A stretch of 50,832 nucleotides of DNA from contig CAIFEG010000012.1 of NCBI GenBank assembly GCA_903789415.1, positions 1 to 50,832 of the forward strand, given 5' to 3'. Below are positions 26,147 to 35,025 of the stretch, in pieces. Under the pieces are notes generated by a model. That model saw only the letters and a list, made by a program, of their open reading frames with translations, was not told where the DNA came from and made no database searches. Both the position numbers and the translations under genes were made by a program. How positions within the stretch are numbered: the stretch's first letter is position 1; each line of letters opens with the position of its first letter. The DNA comes from an uncultured Eggerthellaceae bacterium. Lineage in GTDB: Bacteria > Actinomycetota > Coriobacteriia > Coriobacteriales > Eggerthellaceae.

Positions 26147-26233
26147 GGGCCGGCATGCACGCCGCGCGCTTGCGTGGTAATCCTCACGAAGCATTAAAAA
26201 CTCGATATGTTTGCATACGAAAGCAGGTCAGCG

Positions 26234-26701
26234 TTACGATTCGTTGATCTGCTTTCCTGTCATATGGTCAATGGTGAGCTCAAGAATTTGGGCTCTTTTT
26301 AATGTGCGCTCGACTTCGGGCGCCACGGTTTCGGGCGGATTATATTTGTAGCCAATCTTGTATAGCTGATCTTTGATTTTCTCCGGATCATCCACGAAGC
26401 TGATGTGGCCAAACACGATCACCGACTGCACGTCCAGCCCGATCTTCTTCGGATTTTGCACGCCCTTGGTGTACGTGCAGAACGACACCTTCGGGTTAGC
26501 CTTCAGCGCGTCGATTTTGTGTCCCTCTTTTGCGCCGTGGAAATAGATCTTGCCGTTGTCGTAGATGAAGTTCATGGGCACGCCATAGGGATAACCGTCT
26601 TCGCCCATAACGGAAAGCACGCCGCGCTTTTCGGTTTTAAGGATGTGGATGCACTGCTCGTCGGTGAGCTGTTGCTTAAATCTTCTCATTTTCCGGAACA
26701 T
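26234..26701 (-). CDS. Pyridoxamine-5'-phosphate-oxidase-like flavin-binding protein (NimA-type)
   Basis: 155-residue split-barrel FMN protein. It opens with LTDEQCIHILKTEKRGVLSV, then GEDGYPYGVPMNFIYDNGKIYFHGA, KIDALKANPKVSFCTY and a C-terminal LELTIDHMTGKQ. Such proteins (COG3467) are flavin or haem reductases; some, called Nim, are linked to nitroimidazole resistance. ATG 26701 has GGAGG 7 bases before it. Its first 16 bases overlap the end of the esterase gene, so the two are one operon. Physiological substrate unknown. Confidence 0.85.
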   Translation of the reverse strand: MFRKMRRFKQQLTDEQCIHILKTEKRGVLSVMGEDGYPYGVPMNFIYDNGKIYFHGAKEGHKIDALKANPKVSFCTYTKGVQNPKKIGLDVQSVIVFGHISFVDDPEKIKDQLYKIGYKYNPPETVAPEVERTLKRAQILELTIDHMTGKQINES

Positions 26702-27822
26702 CGGGAAGCCTCCGTTTCTTGGGTGTCGGGGTTGTTCTCAACGACTTCCAGCCATTCGAACAGCCGTTTCAGCGGCATCGATGAATCGACCTCATCTTTA
26801 TGCAGCGTGACGGTGGTCCACATGTGCTGCCACACCGGATCGTCAACGGTGCACATGGTCGCGGTGCCGGGTCCACCAATCTTGTTTAGGCGCTCGACGA
26901 ATTTTACTTCGTGATTGTATGGGCTCATCGTGTCCGCGCTGCCATGAATCGCGAAAAATGGTGGAAGAGATTTGGGCGACTGCGCATCAGGCTGGGTGCT
27001 AGCCTGAACGTCAGCTTGCGTGCCAGCCTGTGTTTCGGACGGCTGCACATCAGGTTGTGCCGCATTCTCCCACTTTTCCAGCAGGTCATAGGGCGAAAAG
27101 GGGAGCAGTGCCCTATGGCGCGATTCGGCATCGGAACCAGCCCGCAGGTCAATATACTTTGGCCACATTGCGCGAGGGAAAGGCTTTAACAGCATGTCGT
27201 CGGCGTCAACTACCGCTGCCACCGAGATCACGCCTGCCACGTCATCAGCAGAAATGTGGTATTTCTCCTGCAGCCACTGCGCGTATCCCACCAACGTCGC
27301 AAGGTGACCGCCGCACGAACTTCCGCCCACAAAGAAACGCTCGTAAGGGCGTCCGTGCGCCTTGAGCCACGCACGAGCAGCGGCAATCCCGGTGAACGCG
27401 TCTTCTACCTGGGCGGGGAAACGATGAAACGGCATCAGTCGAAAACCCACCGAGCAAAACCGGTATCCCTGCGAGTTGTACACATTCGCCGCATCGATCA
27501 TCGATTCCGGCGCGCCCACCAGATACGCGCCGCCATGGAAGTACATTACGCACTCGTCGTGAGTCACCTTGTCCGGTTCCCACAGTACGCAATGCTGGAG
27601 CTTATTTGAACCGAAAGGAATCTTTACCGGCGCACTGCTTCGCCCCGCGTTTTCGCTTTTCACAAACGCCTTTTTCAGGTAGGCAGGCGGGGTTGATATC
27701 AGCTCGTAGATTGCGCCCATGAATGTCTCCAAACTCCCTTCGCTGAAATGCCGAAGTGCTCCCTGAAACTTTTCGGGAACTATTCCCGTAGCTTTTACCA
27801 TAGTCTCAAATGTAATGAGCAC
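26686..27822 (-). CDS. Alpha/beta-hydrolase esterase (hormone-sensitive-lipase type)
   Basis: 378-residue carboxylesterase. The oxyanion motif HGGAY is at 96-100, the nucleophile elbow G-S-S-C-G has S169, and the Asp is in FAIHGSADTMSPYNHE with a later His in DPVWQHMW. Between residues ~260 and 300 is a low-complexity Ala/Gln/Thr/Asp stretch with repeats of the TQADVQ type, unusual inside a hydrolase core and probably a surface loop. GTG 27822 follows GGAGAG; ATG 27801 is an alternative. The stop lies inside the downstream flavoprotein gene. Confidence 0.85.
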   Translation of the reverse strand: MLITFETMVKATGIVPEKFQGALRHFSEGSLETFMGAIYELISTPPAYLKKAFVKSENAGRSSAPVKIPFGSNKLQHCVLWEPDKVTHDECVMYFHGGAYLVGAPESMIDAANVYNSQGYRFCSVGFRLMPFHRFPAQVEDAFTGIAAARAWLKAHGRPYERFFVGGSSCGGHLATLVGYAQWLQEKYHISADDVAGVISVAAVVDADDMLLKPFPRAMWPKYIDLRAGSDAESRHRALLPFSPYDLLEKWENAAQPDVQPSETQAGTQADVQASTQPDAQSPKSLPPFFAIHGSADTMSPYNHEVKFVERLNKIGGPGTATMCTVDDPVWQHMWTTVTLHKDEVDSSMPLKRLFEWLEVVENNPDTQETEASRCSGK

Positions 27823-28411
27823 GTTTCATGCTCTCCATCCGTTTTAATCAAATTCTTGACCGCATTCAATGGTACACGCATATGACCTGGTGAGAAAAAT
27901 TTCGCACATTCGGTTCGTTTTGTTTCGGGAAAGTTTCGTTGGCGTTTCGCGGTCATAAAAAGTTTGAATGTGATTTGAATTCAATGTGCCTTACCAGTAG
28001 AGATGCGGAAAACGCAAGATCGTCGTTTTTAAACGGTGTACATTTCTTGTTAACGGTTAGAGGGGAAGAGCCGTTGGTTGTGTGCATGCGAAGGTATGCA
28101 TAAACGGATTGGCAATTGCTATTACGAGTGGCGCGCCAAGACGTGGGGCAATCAGCAACGTCCTAACATCCACGGTTGCAAAATCTGTCATTTGCTTTTC
28201 CCTGCTTACCTGGACACCGATGGGCGGATCGCCGTTGTAGCTCTGTACCTGGTTGTTGTGCACGATGCCTACTTAGACGCTGAAGACCCCACGTGATTTC
28301 TCGACGGCTGCGTGGCTGTCTTGATCACCCTTCACTTCGGCATCGTCTGATAACCAGACTGCAATGAGCGCCCCCCCATGGTGGCCGACCGCTAGGTTGA
28401 CGCTTCCGTCG
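27823..28411. other. 589-base gap with only a doubtful ORF remnant
   Basis: No convincing gene. On the minus strand one frame runs from TTG 28425 (inside the tetR end) through HNDGSVNLAVGHHGG to a TAA at 28273-28275. It then stays open to about 28057 (VHNNQVQSYNGDPPIGVQ and on). This could be a short decayed gene. A plus-strand frame at 28078-28296 is equally weak. The part nearest 27822 is AT-rich with several GTTTCG copies and probably carries the esterase promoter. Confidence 0.3.
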
Positions 28412-28960
28412 TTATGTCTGGTCAACAATCCAGTAATGTTTCAAACTTTCGGGCATCATTTCATAGAGCAAATCTGCCGCCTTATCAGCCGATAAAGAAT
28501 ATTTCCCTTCGATCCACTTCTTATACATGAAGCTAATTCCGTAGCAATATACGTCTAGTTGCATGTGCTCGCTTTCGGAAAGCCCTTTGCCTCCACGATT
28601 CATTTTGGTGATGTCTTCTACGGTGCCATATGAGTATTCGTAAATGAAATGCTCGAATGAATTTACGCCAGAAGACTTAAAAGATCCGCTTACATCTTTT
28701 AAGAAAGAACTTCCCGACGTGTAGAGCTTGAAATAGAGATCGCGATAATTCTTAATGTCCCCACCGTACACGTATCCATCAAGCAATTGTTTATAGTTGT
28801 CATTCATGACGTCATAGCGATCTTTAAAGTATCGATAAAAGGTTGACCTGCCAATTTCTGCGCCCTTGCAGATGTCATCGACGGTAATCTTGGCGAATGG
28901 TTTTTCCGCAATAAGGGCATTAAACGACTCGACAATCGCTTTGCGCGTTCTGTTGACCAT
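28412..28960 (-). CDS. TetR/AcrR-family transcriptional regulator
   Basis: 182-residue regulator. The N-terminal TetR helix-turn-helix is plain: AIVESFNALIAEKPFAKITV then DICKGAEIGRSTFYRYFKDR (residues ~31-50). The rest is an all-helical ligand domain with no recognisable ligand signature. It is divergent from the SRPBCC/flavin oxidase operon, and a 10-3-10 perfect palindrome lies at 29004-29026, 44 bases upstream of its ATG, the typical place for a TetR operator. It probably represses both directions. The ribosome site AAGAGAGA is only moderate. Confidence 0.9.
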   Translation of the reverse strand: MVNRTRKAIVESFNALIAEKPFAKITVDDICKGAEIGRSTFYRYFKDRYDVMNDNYKQLLDGYVYGGDIKNYRDLYFKLYTSGSSFLKDVSGSFKSSGVNSFEHFIYEYSYGTVEDITKMNRGGKGLSESEHMQLDVYCYGISFMYKKWIEGKYSLSADKAADLLYEMMPESLKHYWIVDQT

Positions 28961-29003
28961 GATTCATTCTCTCTTGTCTTCTCGGCATGGGACAATGCTT
29001 TAT

Positions 29004-29026
29004 TTTTGTGCCATTATGGCACAAAA
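29004..29026. promoter_or_regulatory. TetR-type palindromic operator
   Basis: The arms TTTTGTGCCA and TGGCACAAAA are perfect complements around a 3-base TTA spacer. The site is in the gap between the divergent tetR and SRPBCC genes and closest to tetR, so autoregulation is the likeliest function. Confidence 0.75.
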
Positions 29027-29094
29027 TCCTTGTTTAGATTCGCGACAAAAAGCCCGCATCGTAGTAGATTTCAGGTAAGAGATTCACGAAGAAA

Positions 29095-29108
29095 TATGAG
29101 CGCTCATA
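29095..29108. promoter_or_regulatory. Second palindrome in the tetR divergent gap
   Basis: TATGAGC followed directly by GCTCATA is a perfect 14-bp palindrome 77 bases before the SRPBCC start. Its sequence differs from the 29004 site, so it may bind another regulator or be chance. Confidence 0.4.
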
Positions 29109-29184
29109 AGTTTCTTTTTCAAGTAAGCCTATTCACAAATCGATAGGTTTTGTCTTCGAGTGTGTGTTCGAAGGGGTGGAATTT

Positions 29185-30180
29185 ATGAGCAAATACGATG
29201 TAAAAATTGATGGGTATAGGCCCACTGCTGCCAGTAAATTAGGATACATCGCATTAGGTTTCTTCTTGGGTGTTGTAGGTATCCTTCTGGACTGGGCAAT
29301 TGCGCATCGTAAGCACATGATGGAATGCAGTGCCGAAGGTATTTATCTTGGCATTATCGGATGGGCGCTGCGCAATATTGTTTTCTTTTTCATGACTGCG
29401 ACCGGTGCAGGCGCGCAATACAGTCTTTATAGCCAAACCATGAGCGGCTGGGCAATCTTTGGCCTGGTTGTTTCGATTCTTTTCATTATTCTTTCCTGTA
29501 TGTGGGTTTATGGTATGCGCTATAAGATGACGCCTGCCGAAAAAGCTCGTACGTTTCATGGTGATGATTGGATTAAGCCAGGCGAAAAGCATCTTCGCTA
29601 TGATTCAGCAATTACTATCGATGCGCCTCCAGAAAAGATTTGGCCATACATTCGTCAATGCGGGCAAGATCGCGCAGGCTGGTACAGCTTTGATTGGCTT
29701 GAACGTTTGTGCACCTTCCATATTCACAATCACTATGACATCCACCCTGAATGGCAAGAGCTCAAACCGGGCCATTTTCAGGTGTTTCATCAGCCGCCTC
29801 TGACTATTGGAGAATGGGTTACCGAAGTTTCAAACGGGGAAAACGGAAAATACTATTTCGCGGCACATTCCGATTCTGCTACTGATCCTGGATATAAGAA
29901 CCCTGGGCCTAACCAAGAAAAGGCCTTACAGCTTTGGTTCAAGCGCTTCTGCTGGACCTGGAACTGGGAACTTGTGCCGATCCCCACGAAAGCGGACGAA
30001 CCTAAACGAACACGTCTTATGTGGCGGTGCGACTGCACATTTGTCCCGTATAACCGTCCGAATAAATATTTCGTTGTGTTCATTTTGGGGACGGCTTCCA
30101 TTGTTATGGGTCGTGACTTTATGGATGTGATGAAGAAGCTCTGTGAAGGACGCCTCAAATATCCTGCGAATAAAAAATAA
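29185..30180 (+). CDS. Membrane-anchored SRPBCC-fold (polyketide-cyclase-like) protein
   Basis: 331-residue protein. The N-terminal ~110 residues hold about three membrane segments (KLGYIALGFFLGVVGILLDW; a second near YLGIIGWALRNIVFFF; a third in WAIFGLVVSILFIILSCMWV). The rest is an SRPBCC-type ligand-binding domain, recognised from YDSAITIDAPPEKIWPYIRQ then GWYSFDWLERL and PGHFQVFHQPPLTIGEWV. Such domains bind hydrophobic molecules; the substrate here is unknown. ATG 29185 is chosen over GTG 29164 for its ribosome site AAGGGGTGG. It lies 48 bases before a flavin oxidase gene and likely shares its TetR control. Confidence 0.75.
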   Translation: MSKYDVKIDGYRPTAASKLGYIALGFFLGVVGILLDWAIAHRKHMMECSAEGIYLGIIGWALRNIVFFFMTATGAGAQYSLYSQTMSGWAIFGLVVSILFIILSCMWVYGMRYKMTPAEKARTFHGDDWIKPGEKHLRYDSAITIDAPPEKIWPYIRQCGQDRAGWYSFDWLERLCTFHIHNHYDIHPEWQELKPGHFQVFHQPPLTIGEWVTEVSNGENGKYYFAAHSDSATDPGYKNPGPNQEKALQLWFKRFCWTWNWELVPIPTKADEPKRTRLMWRCDCTFVPYNRPNKYFVVFILGTASIVMGRDFMDVMKKLCEGRLKYPANKK

Positions 30181-30228
30181 CGCAAGCGAATCCACTCACG
30201 TGTGCTCACGTAAAACAAAGAAAGGGCA

Positions 30229-31488
30229 ATGACGATGGAGAACAATCACATCGAATCAATAATTGTAGGAGCCGGTTGCGCGGGAATGAACTGCGCCCTG
30301 GAATTGAAGAAGGAGAATCGGCCCTATCTGGTATTGGCCGATTATATGGGCGGACGCATCTACAACGATGACAAATATCACATGAACTATGGTGCCGTGT
30401 TCTTCTTCGGAAGCTATGACAATATGCTTGATCCCCAGAAGAATATTATTCAGCCAACCACGGATGTTTTACCAAAGCTGGGCGATGGATTTTGCCACAA
30501 CGATCCGAACAATGATTCTAAGATGTACGCCGCGCTTTCATTTAAAACACTTTGCGATGCGCCGTCGCTGATCAAATACATGAATTTCATGAACAACGAG
30601 TTTTTGCCGCACTATAAACAGTACAAGGCAAATTGTGAAATTATGGAAGTGCAGACTGCACTGAAGAAAGATCCACTGATGAATGAGCTTTACCATCAGA
30701 CCGCAGATGAGATGATCGCAAAGCGCGGCTTTCAGGGCATTTGCAATGATCTTATCAGCCTGTTTGCTCATGCGTGCACCGGAAGTAAGGTGAACACACT
30801 TTCCGCGTTGGACTACCTCAATTGTGTCCAGCCTCTTACCCTAAAGATCCCTTCTTTGGAACGTGTGATGAGCATTAAGCGATTTGACTTCGACAAAGAA
30901 GGTATGACAAAACGCTTGCGCGAAGGGAATGGTGAGGTTCTTCTTGGTGATGACGGTACTGTGACCAGTGTCGCGCGCGAAGAATCAGGTTGGAGCGTGA
31001 CCTGCAAAGATGGCAGCACATATACCTGTGACAACCTGGTTATGACCACTCCAATTGATGTCACGGCTAAGCTGCTTGACGGACTTCCAGGGGTGCCAAA
31101 ACTAAAGGTTCGCAACGCTTCGGTTTTATATGGATATCTGCTGGAATGCCAGCCGCAACCGGCTTTTGAAAAGGGAATTGTTCACATCTTTTCGGACGAA
31201 ACCCCGATCATCTTTATCGCGAAACGCGAAGAGGGGCGCTACGAGATTTTCACGGAAGTAGAGTTTGAAGAATCTCGCATGTTTGACAGGTATTTCAAGC
31301 CAGGCTGGAAAGTAATCGGCTCAAAATATTGGCCAAAAGCGCTCTTCACGAATCCAAACTACGTCAATCCTAACAATCTCGCGAAGGGTCTGATACTTGC
31401 TGGTGATTGCAATGGTTTGGGAATGGAGCCTGCTGCAATATCAGGAGTGTATGCGGCAAATAAAATACTGGGGAAAACGGTAGATTAA
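30229..31488 (+). CDS. FAD-dependent amine-oxidase-like oxidoreductase
   Basis: 419-residue flavoprotein. The FAD Rossmann motif is at the N-terminus (IIVGAGCAGMNCALELKK, residues ~10-28), followed by DYMGGRIYND. The C-terminal FAD-contacting end reads LILAGDCNGLGMEPAAISG. The layout matches the flavin amine oxidase/protoporphyrinogen oxidase superfamily, where members oxidise amines, terpenoids or desaturate lipids. No substrate can be assigned. There is no export signal. ATG 30229 follows AAAGGG; ATG 30235 is equally possible. It is the second gene of the TetR-flanked operon and would act on the same molecule as the SRPBCC protein. Confidence 0.82.
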   Translation: MTMENNHIESIIVGAGCAGMNCALELKKENRPYLVLADYMGGRIYNDDKYHMNYGAVFFFGSYDNMLDPQKNIIQPTTDVLPKLGDGFCHNDPNNDSKMYAALSFKTLCDAPSLIKYMNFMNNEFLPHYKQYKANCEIMEVQTALKKDPLMNELYHQTADEMIAKRGFQGICNDLISLFAHACTGSKVNTLSALDYLNCVQPLTLKIPSLERVMSIKRFDFDKEGMTKRLREGNGEVLLGDDGTVTSVAREESGWSVTCKDGSTYTCDNLVMTTPIDVTAKLLDGLPGVPKLKVRNASVLYGYLLECQPQPAFEKGIVHIFSDETPIIFIAKREEGRYEIFTEVEFEESRMFDRYFKPGWKVIGSKYWPKALFTNPNYVNPNNLAKGLILAGDCNGLGMEPAAISGVYAANKILGKTVD

Positions 31489-31538
31489 AGAATTAAATAA
31501 AAAGCCTTTGTCCTCTTCGACACCAAGCCAAGGCGTTT

Positions 31539-31590
31539 CATGGCAGGTTTAATCTGGCAATTCAATGCCGGTTGGCCTGCCATGTTTTTG
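31539..31590 (+). terminator. Hairpin terminator after the flavin oxidase gene
   Basis: CATGGCAGG (31539-31547) pairs perfectly with CCTGCCATG (31576-31584), followed by TTTTT. An inner GGCA/TGCC pair strengthens the fold. The remainder of 31489-31866 shows no convincing gene. Confidence 0.7.
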
Positions 31591-31866
31591 TACAACGCGA
31601 TTAAGAATAAACTTGGCGTCTTCATTAAAAGCTGTCATATCTGGTTTCTTAAAATCTTGATAGACAGTAGTGGGTCGATATACACGCTTCCGTATTCATT
31701 TGTTGTTTCAACACGCGAAAATCCGCTCTGCACCGTGTGATTGGTTACAGATTTAAATTCGTTCGGGACAGATTCGAGGCAAAAGCGCAAGAGGAATGAG
31801 CCGCATTAACCTGCCATTCGCGACAATAGTGATGATGTCTGCGATATATGGGCAAACATCGATGCC

Positions 31867-33144
31867 TTAAGGTGCCAAGGATGCGAGAGGTACGACAATG
31901 ATCCCGTCGTTGCGACGATAGGCTGTTGTTGTTCCGGTCAGCACCATCAAAAACGATGCTTTCCCTTCTCGATCGGAATCGATCTTGTTCGCAAGCTTCT
32001 TCAGATGCTCTGCCGCTTCTTCAATGGCGCTGGAACCCAGTTTGACCTCGACAAGTGCCCATCGGCCATCATCGAGAACGATTGCCGCATCGGCTTCCAA
32101 ACCCGTTTTGTCGCGATAGTGGTAGACCGATCCCCTAAGCGCATTTGCGTAAATACGCAGATCACGAATGCACATCGATTCGAATAGCAGACCGAAAGTT
32201 TCGAAATCTGTCAGCAGCTTTTTCGGGGTGGCTCCCAAAACTGTTGCCGCAAGGGATGGATCGCAGAAATGACGTGTGGGGCTCGTTCGAACCGAAGTTT
32301 TCGACCGTAGGCGGGGAACCCAGGCCTCAAGGTCTTCGAATACGCACGCCCTATTCAAGGCGTCCACGTAATTCGAAACCGTTTCACGCGAAGGAGGTTC
32401 TCCCTGCATGTCGGCTGCGATAGTGGAAAGAGATGCCTCGGATGAAACGTTCCGTGCGTACGAACGCAGGATTGAGCGCATCCATGTTTTGTTGCGAGAG
32501 ATGCCGTCCATCTCCTCGATATCGGAATCAAGCAGCTCGTCGATGTAGTTCCGTGCCATCGAGAGCGCCACGTTTCGGTTGGGCTCGGTGACCGCTTCGG
32601 GCCATCCACCTCGGCAGATAGCGTATGCAATATCCTCGATATCGAAGTCAACGATCGCTCCGATGTCTTGATTCCCATCAAATAGTGAAGATAACGACAC
32701 AGCACCGTTCGATTCGCCCGATTCGAAAAGCGACATGGTCCTCATGGTCATGCGGGCAATCCTGCCTATGCCGGAATGCGCAGGCTGTTCAGATTTCCGG
32801 GGAGTAGAGGACTCTGTGAGTATGAACCTTCCGCGTCCATGTCCTCGATCAAGCGCGAATCGAACTGCATCCCAAAGCTGTGGTGCCATTTGCCACTCGT
32901 CTATCAGCCGCGGTTCGGGGCCTTCGAGGAGAAGCGAGGGCTTTGCCTCTGCAAGTTGCAGATAGTTTGCCCCTTGGTCAGGATCCTGAAGATAAATGCT
33001 ACTCGCTGCTGCTTGCTCTGCGGTTGCGGTTTTTCCGCACCACCGAGGTCCCCTGATTTGTACGGCACCGGCCTCTTTCAAAAGGCGCGCGAGGACTTGG
33101 TCGGCGATACGCGGAAGATACTTGAAGCCAAGATCTTTGGCCAT
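31867..33144 (-). CDS. AAA+ ATPase with DUF4143 domain (COG1373)
   Basis: 425-residue ATPase. The N-terminal P-loop reads RGPRWCGKTATAE (GPRWCGKT, residues 32-39), with Walker B-like RLIDEWQMAP near 80 and the arginine-rich sensor region GRFILTESSTP. The C-terminal half is DUF4143, ending in a PD-(D/E)xK-like core (ADAAIVLDDGRWALVEVKLG). This widespread family has no settled function. ATG 33144 is chosen over GTG 33153 because GGAGG lies 8 bases upstream of it and overlaps the other. Upstream is a four-copy 23-bp-period repeat, possibly its regulatory region. Confidence 0.88.
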   Translation of the reverse strand: MAKDLGFKYLPRIADQVLARLLKEAGAVQIRGPRWCGKTATAEQAAASSIYLQDPDQGANYLQLAEAKPSLLLEGPEPRLIDEWQMAPQLWDAVRFALDRGHGRGRFILTESSTPRKSEQPAHSGIGRIARMTMRTMSLFESGESNGAVSLSSLFDGNQDIGAIVDFDIEDIAYAICRGGWPEAVTEPNRNVALSMARNYIDELLDSDIEEMDGISRNKTWMRSILRSYARNVSSEASLSTIAADMQGEPPSRETVSNYVDALNRACVFEDLEAWVPRLRSKTSVRTSPTRHFCDPSLAATVLGATPKKLLTDFETFGLLFESMCIRDLRIYANALRGSVYHYRDKTGLEADAAIVLDDGRWALVEVKLGSSAIEEAAEHLKKLANKIDSDREGKASFLMVLTGTTTAYRRNDGIIVVPLASLAP

Positions 33145-33194
33145 TTCATGCACCTCCAGTGCTGTTGATTTTCGCTTAACACAGTATAATCATA

Positions 33195-33286
33195 CAAGTT
33201 GGACTGTTTTAAACCTGCAAGTTGGACCATTCTGAGTATACAAGTTGGACCGTTTCAAACCTGCAAGTTGGACTGCTGTAGAGCCA
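33195..33286. repeat. Four copies of a 10-base motif at exact 23-bp spacing
   Basis: CAAGTTGGAC occurs at 33195, 33218, 33241 and 33264, each exactly 23 bases apart. The 13-base remainders alternate: TGTTTTAAACCTG, CATTCTGAGTATA, CGTTTCAAACCTG, TGCTGTAGAGCCA. The first and third are alike, so the array may have grown by duplicating a 46-base pair. It sits 50 bases before the DUF4143 ATPase start and about 105 before the GNAT start. Confidence 0.93.
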
Positions 33287-33390
33287 AAGCATTGCTACTA
33301 AAGATCAACACTTCTGCTAAAGACACTATGCAATGTTAATATAACCGAACCAATGATTCCCACCGAAACATACGGAGGTTCGAAGCGGCC

Positions 33391-33978
33391 ATGATCGAAA
33401 CTGAGCGTCTGATTCTACGTCCTTTTCAAGAAAGCGATGCGGCAGATGTGATGGAATATCTACACGAACCCGCGGTGCATTGTTTTGCTTCCATGAAGCT
33501 GAATTCGCTCGATGAAGCCAAGGAGGCCATGAAAGTCCGTGCGCGCGATCCGGAGTATTATTTCGCGATCGTTTTGAAGGAAAACGGCAAGGTCATAGGC
33601 GAAATCGATGCGGATCCCGAGCCAGAAGAGCCGCACAACTCCAATTCGCCTCATGATGTCTTTAGCCCCTCATGGATGCTTAACGCGAACTATCAGGGAA
33701 AAGGCTACGCGTACGAGGCGGCACATGCGTTTTTCGATTATCTGTTTAATCAGAAGGGTGCGCGGCGCATTTATGCCTACGTTGAGGATTACAACACGCC
33801 CAGTCAGCACCTCTGCGAAAAGCTTGGCATGCGGAAGGAAGGGCTGTTCAAGGAGTTTGTCTCGTTCGTTAAAAACCCTGATGGCACGCCTCATTACGAA
33901 AACACGATGCAGTTCGCCATCTTGAAGAAAGAATGGCAGCAGAAGGAACAAGAGCGGAAGCAAAAGCAGCAAAATTAA
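33391..33978 (+). CDS. GNAT-family acetyltransferase (RimJ/RimL type)
   Basis: 195-residue N-acetyltransferase. TERLILRPFQESDAADVMEYL at the N-terminus is the RimJ/RimL opening, GKVIGEIDAD the central strand, and NYQGKGYAYEAAHAFFDYLF the acetyl-CoA loop (Q-x-x-G-x-A/G variant YQGKGYA). RRIYAYVEDYNTPSQHLCEKLGMRKEG completes the fold. The last ~18 residues are a charged Lys/Gln/Glu tail. The ribosome site GGAGG is 12 bases from ATG 33391, rather far. The acceptor substrate is unknown. Confidence 0.9.
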   Translation: MIETERLILRPFQESDAADVMEYLHEPAVHCFASMKLNSLDEAKEAMKVRARDPEYYFAIVLKENGKVIGEIDADPEPEEPHNSNSPHDVFSPSWMLNANYQGKGYAYEAAHAFFDYLFNQKGARRIYAYVEDYNTPSQHLCEKLGMRKEGLFKEFVSFVKNPDGTPHYENTMQFAILKKEWQQKEQERKQKQQN

Positions 33979-34033
33979 CGGCAGCAGAATCAACAGAAAC
34001 AGAGCTCACAACCGCAGGACAAATAACATGTAC

Positions 34034-34828
34034 TCATTGCGAGCGCGTGCCGGTTTGGCTGTTTAGGTAATCAAGCCACGGCTGCAGGTTGGGAGTGACC
34101 GTAAGAAGCTTATTGGTGGTGGACTCATAAGGGTTCGGGGCCGCATCAATAAAATCCGTGCCATGAAAATCCGAGCTTAAGATCAGACGAGAATTGGGCA
34201 GATACGTGATTGACCCCGAAACCGACTTCCCGGTTCCATATGCTTCGTAGTAGTCTTCACGCACATTGCGCAGCATCTCAAATCGCACTCCCTCGCCTGT
34301 GTTCACATCAATTGCATAGAAATTTTTCGGCGTGAGCGCGGAAAATCTGCTGTAATGATTGCTTACAGAAATGTTGGCGACATTCATTTTGCTCGGATTG
34401 TCCAGATTCGGAATATCCTGGACGAGCATATAAAACCCGTAGGAAAACCAAGCCACCACTACACCAGAGAACGCAATTTCCGCGATTTGTTCGACCCGTG
34501 CTTTGAGAATTTTCGCTTTTAGCGGCCTTCCTTTAAGAACGCTGATTGCACGAAAATCTGGTGTTATATACCGCACATCAAAATAGATAAAAATGATACA
34601 TGCCACGACGATTAAAGCATCAGAAATCATGCGCGTCCAGAATGTGGTCACGCCTGAAAGAAAGAACGTTGCGGCAATGCCAAGGACAACTCCCGCGACA
34701 CCGATTGTTGCCATGGCGATGCCTAAAGAGCGTTTTTTCTGTTGGCGTGCAACATAATCTGACCAAGAATCGGAATCATACTCCGAGTCATAATCTGAGT
34801 CGTAGTCTGAATCATATCTGCTGCTCAT
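34034..34828 (-). CDS. Membrane protein with N-terminal YDSD repeats
   Basis: 264-residue membrane protein of no family I recognise. It opens with four to five tandem YDSD/YDSE units (residues ~5-22), encoded by 12-bp DNA repeats, then a basic stretch and about three membrane segments (SLGIAMATIGVAGVVLGIAA; one near ISDALIVVACIIFIYF; one near FSGVVVAWFSYGFYML). The last ~110 residues are outside or inside as a globular tail. ATG 34828 has GGAGC 6 bases before it; the frame is open to 34948 but with no ribosome site there. It is divergent from another membrane protein with low-complexity repeats (35026). Confidence 0.65.
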   Translation of the reverse strand: MSSRYDSDYDSDYDSEYDSDSWSDYVARQQKKRSLGIAMATIGVAGVVLGIAATFFLSGVTTFWTRMISDALIVVACIIFIYFDVRYITPDFRAISVLKGRPLKAKILKARVEQIAEIAFSGVVVAWFSYGFYMLVQDIPNLDNPSKMNVANISVSNHYSRFSALTPKNFYAIDVNTGEGVRFEMLRNVREDYYEAYGTGKSVSGSITYLPNSRLILSSDFHGTDFIDAAPNPYESTTNKLLTVTPNLQPWLDYLNSQTGTRSQ

Positions 34829-35025
34829 TGATGCTCCGTTTGCCTGAAGTTGCCTGGCACTTCTCGCTAGCAGTTCGGCCGGAATTTCTGAAATGCACGG
34901 AAGTATCTGGCACGAAAGTCTACTTGAACGAGATTTTGGAATATTCATCGTAGCAGATCAATTATGATAGGCGATAGCGTAAACATGCTCCAGCAACACA
35001 TATTCGCGACAGAAGAGGAAAAGTC

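Noticed and set aside
31540-31740. Plus-strand frame of 66 codons
   Set aside because: Begins inside the terminator hairpin of the flavin oxidase gene; no ribosome site or family resemblance.
33195-33286. CRISPR array
   Set aside because: The repeated unit is only 10 bases with 13-base spacers that resemble each other; there are no cas genes.
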